Positions 7,468-11,649 of a stretch of DNA of 11,649 nt are shown piece after piece. This DNA comes from Spirochaetaceae bacterium. GTDB taxonomy: Bacteria; Spirochaetota; Spirochaetia; Treponematales; Breznakiellaceae. The translations under genes and the position numbers were made by a program. The DNA is taken from the NCBI GenBank assembly GCA_031265025.1, contig JAISDF010000231.1:1-11649 (forward strand), read 5' to 3'. Every line of letters begins with the position of its first letter. Positions within the stretch are counted from its first letter, which is position 1. The notes under the pieces are model-generated. The model did no database searches. It was given only the letters and a program-made list of their open reading frames with translations, and had not been told where the DNA came from.

Positions 7468-8123
7468 AAATACTCTGCGTCTCGGATCAGATTGATCCGC
7501 TGGTATATACCGCGTCCATAAAAGAACGCTTCGCGGACATAGACCTGGTACTTGGCGCGGGGGACCTTCCCATGGATTATCTTGATTTTATCGTATCCTC
7601 GCTGAACAAGCCCCTGCTCTTTGTATTCGGCAATCACAATCTTGAAGCCATGCCCCTGTACCGGAAAGTTATGGACGTCGAACCGTTCAGGGCCGATGTT
7701 TACCGGGGCTCAGGGGCGACCCACGCCGAATCCAGAATAACCCGCGAGGGAGGACTCCTTGTGGCGGGCCTGGGCGGTTCCATGCGGTATAACCGGGGCG
7801 ACAACCAGTTTACCGATTTTGAAATGTACCTCAGGATACTCGCCCTCATCCCGAAACTGATCTTTAACCGCGTATTCCGCGGCCGTTTTGTGGATATACT
7901 CCTTACCCACGCTCCTCCCCGGGGCATCCACGATCTTAACGACCCCTGCCACCGGGGCTTTAAGGCCTTCCGCTGGTTTATAGAGGTTTTCAAGCCCGCG
8001 TATCTCGTACACGGCCATGTGCACCTGTATGACCTGAATTCCGTACGGGACAGCAGGCATTACAAAACCAGGGTGATAAACGCCTTTGGCCATTATGTCA
8101 TTGAACTCAAGGACAGGCGATGA
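7464..8123 (+). CDS. Calcineurin-like metallophosphoesterase
   Basis: A 219-residue, single-domain, probably cytoplasmic protein. Metallophosphoesterase motifs are visible in order: SDQID (7-11), GD (33-34), GNH followed by N (56-59), THAPP (148-152) and GHVH (184-187). These supply the dinuclear metal site for hydrolysing a phosphoester. The first motif is atypical: D8 is present, but the His of the usual DxH is replaced, with D11 and P12 following. I believe related proteins share an 'SDxxDP.xY' first motif, which would make this a subfamily feature rather than damage, but I cannot check that here. The substrate is unknown. ATGA overlaps join it to the genes on both sides, so expression is probably translationally coupled within the operon. 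Confidence 0.88.
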   Translation: MKILCVSDQIDPLVYTASIKERFADIDLVLGAGDLPMDYLDFIVSSLNKPLLFVFGNHNLEAMPLYRKVMDVEPFRADVYRGSGATHAESRITREGGLLVAGLGGSMRYNRGDNQFTDFEMYLRILALIPKLIFNRVFRGRFVDILLTHAPPRGIHDLNDPCHRGFKAFRWFIEVFKPAYLVHGHVHLYDLNSVRDSRHYKTRVINAFGHYVIELKDRR

Positions 8124-9040
8124 AAGATTTTGAATCCATGCAGGCGGCGGAAGATTTTTCCCGGGCCAGAGGCAGGGCCCTTCTCTCAAGGCTCCAGCAT
8201 CTTTTTCATACCAGCAGGGACAGCCTTCTTTCCCTTGAGGATGTCAAAAAAATACTCAAGCCGAAAAGCGAAACCTACAGGGGCATGCAGGCGGTGCCCC
8301 TTGATTTGATAGTGGGAAGCGAGGGCCGCTACAGGGACTTTAACAAGTATTTTCTGCCGAGATACGAACACCTGAGGATGCGCTGGGAAAAGGTGGACAG
8401 GGCCCGCCTCAATGATGTGATACTTCCTCCCATACAGCTTTATGAGATAGGGGGCGTCTATTTTGTCAGGGACGGAAACCACCGGGTATCGGTCGCCCGC
8501 AGCCAGGGCTGCGTTGACATTGACGCAGAAGTTACAAGCCTTTCGAGCGAAATCCCCATAGACCCGTCAATGACCACCGGGGACCTTAAAAAAGCCGTCC
8601 TCGCGTACGAGAAAAAACTTTTCTACGAAAAAACGAATTTCGGAAAACTCTCAGGATGCGACGACCTTGATTTTTCCTCCCCCGGTTCCTACGATCTGAT
8701 ATACGAACACATACTGGTTCACAAATACTACCTCAACGAGAAAGTGCTGGACGCCATACCGTTTCAGGACGCCCTGGTTTCCTGGTATTACAATGTGTAC
8801 CGGCCCATAATCGAAATCGTCAAGGATGAAAAAATCAGGCATCTGTTTCCCGGCGCGACCGAGGGCGATCTTTACCTCTGGATCGTACAGTACTGGGACC
8901 TGCTGAAAAAGAAATACGGCCCAAGCTATTCCCTGTCCGACGCGGTGGCGGAATTCAACACACGCTTCGGCAGAAAACCTTCGGGGCCCTGGGATTATCT
9001 TTCGATTTTCTTCAACAAGATATTCAGGAGCAAAATTTGA
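8120..9040 (+). CDS. ParB/sulfiredoxin-fold-like protein, DUF4032-like
   Basis: A 306-residue, probably cytoplasmic protein. The centre of its N-terminal half contains VRDGNHRVSVARSQG (D118, G119, N120, H121, R122). This is the DGNHRvsvAr motif of ParB-N-terminal-like domains, preceded by a segment in which a substrate parameter is named (LPPIQLYEIGGVYFV), and followed by IDAEV. The C-terminal half, with many aromatic residues (YDLIYEHILVHKYYLNEK, SWYYNVYRPIIEIVKDEKI and WIVQYWDLLKKKYG), resembles the DUF4032-type extension. There is no helix-turn-helix or ParA partner nearby, so a role in chromosome partition is unlikely. Nucleotide binding is a possible function (inference). The start overlaps the previous stop as ATGA, with AAGGA at 8109-8113 6 nt upstream. 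Confidence 0.75.
   Translation: MKDFESMQAAEDFSRARGRALLSRLQHLFHTSRDSLLSLEDVKKILKPKSETYRGMQAVPLDLIVGSEGRYRDFNKYFLPRYEHLRMRWEKVDRARLNDVILPPIQLYEIGGVYFVRDGNHRVSVARSQGCVDIDAEVTSLSSEIPIDPSMTTGDLKKAVLAYEKKLFYEKTNFGKLSGCDDLDFSSPGSYDLIYEHILVHKYYLNEKVLDAIPFQDALVSWYYNVYRPIIEIVKDEKIRHLFPGATEGDLYLWIVQYWDLLKKKYGPSYSLSDAVAEFNTRFGRKPSGPWDYLSIFFNKIFRSKI
9026..9030 (+). promoter_or_regulatory. Ribosome binding site supporting a TTG start
   Basis: AGGAG lies 6 nt before the TTG at 9037, inside the end of the upstream gene. It decides the start of the M28 gene, because no ATG is available nearby and the TTG overlaps the upstream TGA as TTGA. Confidence 0.8.
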
Positions 9041-9966
9041 CAGGCGGAATTTTTCCGCGTTTCGGGGAATTTACCGATCCCCAGGCCTCCCGCTTTGCCG
9101 TACTCGCCTCACTCCTCAAAGAAGCGGCCCTGCCCCACCGCGCGTTAAGCCTTGAAAAGAGCCGGCATTTTTTTATACACCCGGAACAGAATCCTGAGCG
9201 GGGAAAAAAAGACCCGGCGGAAGCCGGAAAGAAAAGCCCGGCGGGGTTTGGAAGCCGTCTTCCCCAAACCGTACTGGTGGCCCATTACGACCGCAGCGAA
9301 GGGAGCCCCGGCGCGAATGACAACAGCGCGGCGGTGCTCATACTGATTGAGGCGGCGAAAAAACTGTTACGGGAAGGAGAAAAAAACTGGCTCATTATAT
9401 TTACCGATCATGAGGAAGTGCCGGGAGGGGGCAGCCTTGAGGACCAGGGCTCCTTTGCCCTTGCCCGCTTCCTTAAAGAAAAAGGTTTTGCCGGGTCGGA
9501 TTTTTTTATCTTCGACTGCTGCGGCACCGGAGACACCCTTATTGTTTCGACCACCGCCGGCCAGCTTCTCAAGGAAAAGGAAGGCGGCGGCTCGGACAGG
9601 ATGAGACGGGCCCTTGCCGGGGTGCGGGAACGGGTCCTGAAAACGGTGAGGGATCTTTTTCTTGACAGAATACTTCTCGCGCCTACGCCCTTTTCCGACG
9701 ATCCCGGTTTTCTCCGCGCGGGCATAGCCGCCCAGACCATCACCTGCCTCCCCGCCTCCGAAGCCACAACCCTGGCCCGGGCGCTCCGGCGCAGGCCCGA
9801 ACTGCTTGACTACCTTGTCCACCGGCAGGATGAAAAAAAATCGGACCTCTCTTTTTTCCCCCCTGTGTGGCGTCGCATCAACAGCCCCGCGGACACGGAA
9901 CGGTATCTAACCCCCGAATATTTTGACCAGGTTGAAAGGCTGGCCCTGGCCCTGTGCCGGGGGTAG
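9037..9966 (+). CDS. M28-family metallopeptidase-like protein (putative aminopeptidase), last metal ligand substituted
   Basis: A 309-residue protein starting at TTG. Zinc-peptidase M28 motifs are VAHYD (H83, D85), SPGANDNSAAV (D95), FTDHEEVPGGG (general base E126, metal ligand E127), FIFDCCG (D160) and SDDPGFLRAGIAAQTI (about 218-233). These correspond to the usual co-catalytic di-zinc exopeptidase site. The final conserved His, normally in an IHTxxD context, reads INSPADT (N282) here. Residues about 49-77 form a Lys/Pro/Glu-rich insertion between the first strands and the HxD motif. No signal peptide is visible, so a cytoplasmic location is likely. It is the last gene of the plus operon and ends 8 bp from the convergent beta-barrel gene. 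It may be an active peptidase or an inactive derivative; the substrate is unknown. Confidence 0.82.
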   Translation: MTGGIFPRFGEFTDPQASRFAVLASLLKEAALPHRALSLEKSRHFFIHPEQNPERGKKDPAEAGKKSPAGFGSRLPQTVLVAHYDRSEGSPGANDNSAAVLILIEAAKKLLREGEKNWLIIFTDHEEVPGGGSLEDQGSFALARFLKEKGFAGSDFFIFDCCGTGDTLIVSTTAGQLLKEKEGGGSDRMRRALAGVRERVLKTVRDLFLDRILLAPTPFSDDPGFLRAGIAAQTITCLPASEATTLARALRRRPELLDYLVHRQDEKKSDLSFFPPVWRRINSPADTERYLTPEYFDQVERLALALCRG

Positions 9967-9974
9967 GCCTGCCC

Positions 9975-11264
9975 TTACAGTCTCCAGCCGCCGCCAAGGC
10001 TGAATGAAGCAAAGCCGGAACTTGAGCCCGTTCCTGAAAAAAACCGGACATAGATGAGGCCGGCTTCTATGAAAAGTTCCCGCCACAGATACCACTTGGC
10101 CGATACTCCCGCGTCAAGCGAAACATTAAGACTCGTTTCAGTATCAGAATAGGGGAATTTCATGGTGTAAAGGAGCCCCCCGGCTCCAACGCGGATGTTA
10201 AACGCCAGGGTGTAATCGTAAAACCATTTTTCGTAAACCGCGTTCAGGTTGACCAGGGCAAGCTGCCCTTTAAGGGTCCCGTCCTGTACGCCGGTCTTTA
10301 GATCGGCCCATTGGGGGCTCAGTTCCACGCCCAGGCTGCCCCAGAGCCGCTTAAAGGGTATGACGCTTACGCGCCCGTAGAAGCCCAAGGGGTAAAAGTT
10401 TTTGGTATAGCCGTCTGTAAAAAGCGTTCCCCCAAGGGGCAAAAGCGGCGCGTAACCCGCCGAAAGGTTAAGGTCGCTTTTCTTCTTAAACCTCACTGAA
10501 AATCCTTCCACCGCCGAGGAAAGTCCTCCGGGATTGGTAATCACCAGATCGTAAGCGCCAATCTCAAGATCGGCGGCGGAAAAGCTAAGCAAAAGGCTCC
10601 TTTCGTCAGAAGCGCCCTGTACCGCAAGGCTCTCTACTGTTTTTCCGGGGCCTTTTTCTTTTTTTACCAGGACCACAACGGCCTCAGGCGAAAGGTCCCG
10701 GCCTGTCAGGGTAATGATACATTCCCCCCGCGCGCCGTCAACATAAAAAGCCTGTGGCGTAAAACTCTCTACCACCGGCGCTGTTGCCGGGTATATGCGG
10801 AACCCGGTCCAGTCCGAACTGGCGGAGACGCGGCCCAGCACATTGTAGGAGTGGACCCGGTAACGGTACATCCCCGGGGCAAGGGATACTTCGATAGTTA
10901 TGTCCTCGGTCCTCTCCCGCGTTACGGCGGTCCAGACGCCGTCAAGCTGCTGTTCAATTTCAATTTCAAAAAAATAGGCGTTGGTCCTGGTCCAGCTTAA
11001 AGCCTGGGTAATCTTTCCGCTTTCGTCCACACGGTAGCTCTCCTGCCCGAAGACTCCGGATGCCAAAAGAAGCAGCGTAAGGCCCAGGGCCGCCTTGCTT
11101 ATGGTTTTTATCCGAGGCTGTTCCAAAACTTCAGTTTTTGGAACAGCTACCTTGAAATTAGTGGAAAAACCGGGCTTTGACCGGTTTTTCCAAGAGCTTG
11201 TTCCAAAACCAACCGGGTTTTGGAACAAGCTCATCCGTTTCTTTTTTGCCGGAATCATAATCAC
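9975..11264 (-). CDS. Outer-membrane protein: signal peptide, FN3-like and IPT/TIG-like domains, C-terminal beta-barrel, with in-frame palindromic insert
   Basis: A 429-residue protein from GTG at 11264, which overlaps the upstream stop as GTGA; ATG at 11258 is an equally possible start. Neither start has a clear Shine-Dalgarno. Residues 11-51 are encoded by the palindromic element described separately. The hydrophobic signal core is at about 56-70, with likely cleavage near VFG-QE (73/74). The mature part has an FN3-like domain (about 80-158, LSWTRTNAYFFEIEIE through YRYRVHSYNVLGRVS), an IPT/TIG-like domain (about 163-255, ending in VITNPGGLSSAVEGFSV) and a beta-barrel of about 165 residues. 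The barrel alternates polar and aromatic residues and ends SFSLGGGWRL. The first two domains are probably periplasmic or surface-exposed. It is likely co-transcribed with the upstream surface-protein gene. Function is unknown beyond an envelope role. Confidence 0.8.
   Translation of the reverse strand: MIMIPAKKKRMSLFQNPVGFGTSSWKNRSKPGFSTNFKVAVPKTEVLEQPRIKTISKAALGLTLLLLASGVFGQESYRVDESGKITQALSWTRTNAYFFEIEIEQQLDGVWTAVTRERTEDITIEVSLAPGMYRYRVHSYNVLGRVSASSDWTGFRIYPATAPVVESFTPQAFYVDGARGECIITLTGRDLSPEAVVVLVKKEKGPGKTVESLAVQGASDERSLLLSFSAADLEIGAYDLVITNPGGLSSAVEGFSVRFKKKSDLNLSAGYAPLLPLGGTLFTDGYTKNFYPLGFYGRVSVIPFKRLWGSLGVELSPQWADLKTGVQDGTLKGQLALVNLNAVYEKWFYDYTLAFNIRVGAGGLLYTMKFPYSDTETSLNVSLDAGVSAKWYLWRELFIEAGLIYVRFFSGTGSSSGFASFSLGGGWRL
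11110..11114. repeat. Left copy of ATCCG direct repeat (putative target-site duplication)
   Basis: ATCCG here and at 11233-11237 flank the palindromic element. The last G may belong to the element terminus (GAGG), in which case the duplication is ATCC (4 bp). Either way the added unit is 123 bp. A 5-bp match alone could be chance; its position exactly at the palindrome edges is what supports it. Confidence 0.6.
11114..11232. mobile_element. MITE-like / RPE-like palindromic element of about 119 bp made of three hairpins, inserted in frame
   Basis: Three perfect inverted repeats lie end to end. Arms are 11117-11128/11136-11147 (12 bp, 7-nt loop), 11162-11173/11181-11192 (12 bp, 7-nt loop) and 11194-11210/11216-11232 (17 bp, 5-nt loop). 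The two ends of the whole unit are also inverted copies: GAGGCTGTTCCAAAAC on the left and GAGCTTGTTCCAAAAC read from the right, differing by one inserted and one missing base. With the flanking ATCCG repeat, the addition is 123 bp, or 41 codons (residues 11-51 of the beta-barrel protein), with no stop. No transposase is present, so movement would be in trans. The MITE/RPE interpretation is inference; the palindromes and frame are directly visible. Confidence 0.75.
11233..11237. repeat. Right copy of ATCCG direct repeat (putative target-site duplication)
   Basis: Pairs with 11110-11114. Keeping one copy and removing 123 bp would rejoin the KKKR and IKTISK codons through a single CGG-AT junction. 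Confidence 0.6.
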
Positions 11265-11649
11265 AAGCCATTAATGGTATAGGTCCGCGCCGCGCCGTAT
11301 CCCGCGTCGGGAGTTACTGTTATCTGACGTATACCGCTTCCATTATTCCAATTACTACCCGCGCCGCTTACGGCAGCGTGGCCGCTTTCCGCCGCCGCCG
11401 CGTTAATGGTAATGGTAAAATTGGACATAGCATGGCTACTCCCTTGTATGAGGGTATAGCTTGTTGTTGTGGGACTAAAGGCCGGAGTAAGGTACAAGTT
11501 ATAATCACTAACGGCTTTGCCGCTTATCGATAAACTACCCAACAGGGAAAAGTCCTTTACCGTAACCGTAACAGAAGCGGATGGCGTTGGATTGCCGCCG
11601 GCGGTAATTGTTACTGTTTTTGTTCCCGTTGTTCTAAAGTCGTGGGTAT
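11261..11649 (-). CDS. C-terminus of a surface protein with Ig-like and cadherin-like beta-sandwich domains, truncated by window edge
   Basis: The frame is open to the window edge, so the start lies beyond it; the TTG at 11542 is internal, not a start. The visible 128 residues begin HDFRTTGTKTVTITAGG, matching the end of a bacterial Ig-like (Big_3-type) repeat. A linker with PTPSASVTVTVKDF follows. Next comes a domain starting LGSLSISGKAVSDYNLYLTPAFSPTTTSYTL and ending ITVTPDAGYGAARTYTINGL. The 'L.PaFsp.tTsYt' opening and 'G..rtYTI' ending are typical of the cadherin-like beta-sandwich family (PF12733). Such modules build repetitive extracellular or adhesive proteins. Ser, Thr, Gly and Asn are abundant, as in secreted proteins. 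It overlaps the beta-barrel gene by GTGA, suggesting co-expression and perhaps a surface complex (inference). Confidence 0.8.
   Translation of the reverse strand, partial: THDFRTTGTKTVTITAGGNPTPSASVTVTVKDFSLLGSLSISGKAVSDYNLYLTPAFSPTTTSYTLIQGSSHAMSNFTITINAAAAESGHAAVSGAGSNWNNGSGIRQITVTPDAGYGAARTYTINGL

Noticed and set aside
8120..9040. Chromosome-partition ParB
   Set aside because: It has only the DGNHR-type core motif; no helix-turn-helix, no ParA neighbour and no parS-like sites were seen.
11110..11237. CRISPR array
   Set aside because: The hairpins are not identical direct repeats and have no uniform spacers.
11194..11250. Hairpin 3 followed by a T-rich run on the plus strand as a rho-independent terminator
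   Set aside because: The T-run starts several bases after the stem, no plus-strand gene ends here, and the hairpin is better explained as one of three palindromes in a single element.

Overview
The window looks like a moderately GC-rich spirochaete chromosome, most likely a free-living or termite-gut type treponeme. The reasons are several TPR proteins that are membrane-anchored or exported, an envelope protein joining fibronectin/IPT-like domains to a C-terminal beta-barrel, a cadherin-like/Ig-like surface protein, and tightly packed genes with 1- to 4-base overlaps. The genus assignment is inference; no rRNA or other marker gene is present.

Layout. (1) 1-600, plus: the 3' part of an oligopeptide/nickel-type ABC transporter ATPase, ending 16 bp from a convergent minus-strand operon. 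(2) 617-6021, minus, transcribed from right to left: a small exported TPR protein, a large membrane-anchored TPR protein, an AI-2E-family permease, an ACT-domain protein (UPF0237) and a UPF0210/DUF711 'PFL-like' protein. Junctions are 26, -1, -4 and 8 bp, so this reads as one operon. (3) 6022-6081: the only real intergenic region, 60 bp, holding back-to-back divergent promoters whose -10 boxes overlap. (4) 6082-9966, plus: a membrane-anchored TPR protein with a degenerate Mrr-like nuclease domain, a metallophosphoesterase, a ParB-like/DUF4032-like protein and an M28-type metallopeptidase. Each gene overlaps the next by 4 bases (ATGA, ATGA, TTGA). (5) 9975-11649, minus: an outer-membrane beta-barrel protein, preceded by the C-terminus of a large surface protein with Ig-like and cadherin-like beta-sandwich domains that runs off the window edge.

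The most notable structure is at 11110-11237. A compact element of about 119 bp consists of three consecutive perfect hairpins and has near-identical inverted termini (GAGGCTGTTCCAAAAC / GAGCTTGTTCCAAAAC). It sits between the initiation region and the signal peptide of the beta-barrel gene. It is flanked by a direct repeat (ATCCG), adds exactly 123 bp (41 codons) and keeps the reading frame open. Deleting it on paper joins a KKKR n-region to IKTISK plus a hydrophobic core, which makes an ordinary signal peptide. This is the signature of a MITE-like or RPE-like palindromic mobile element inserted into a coding sequence. Secondary points are the apparently dead Mrr-like domain on a TPR scaffold, an M28 peptidase missing its last metal-binding His, and a metallophosphoesterase lacking the canonical DxH.
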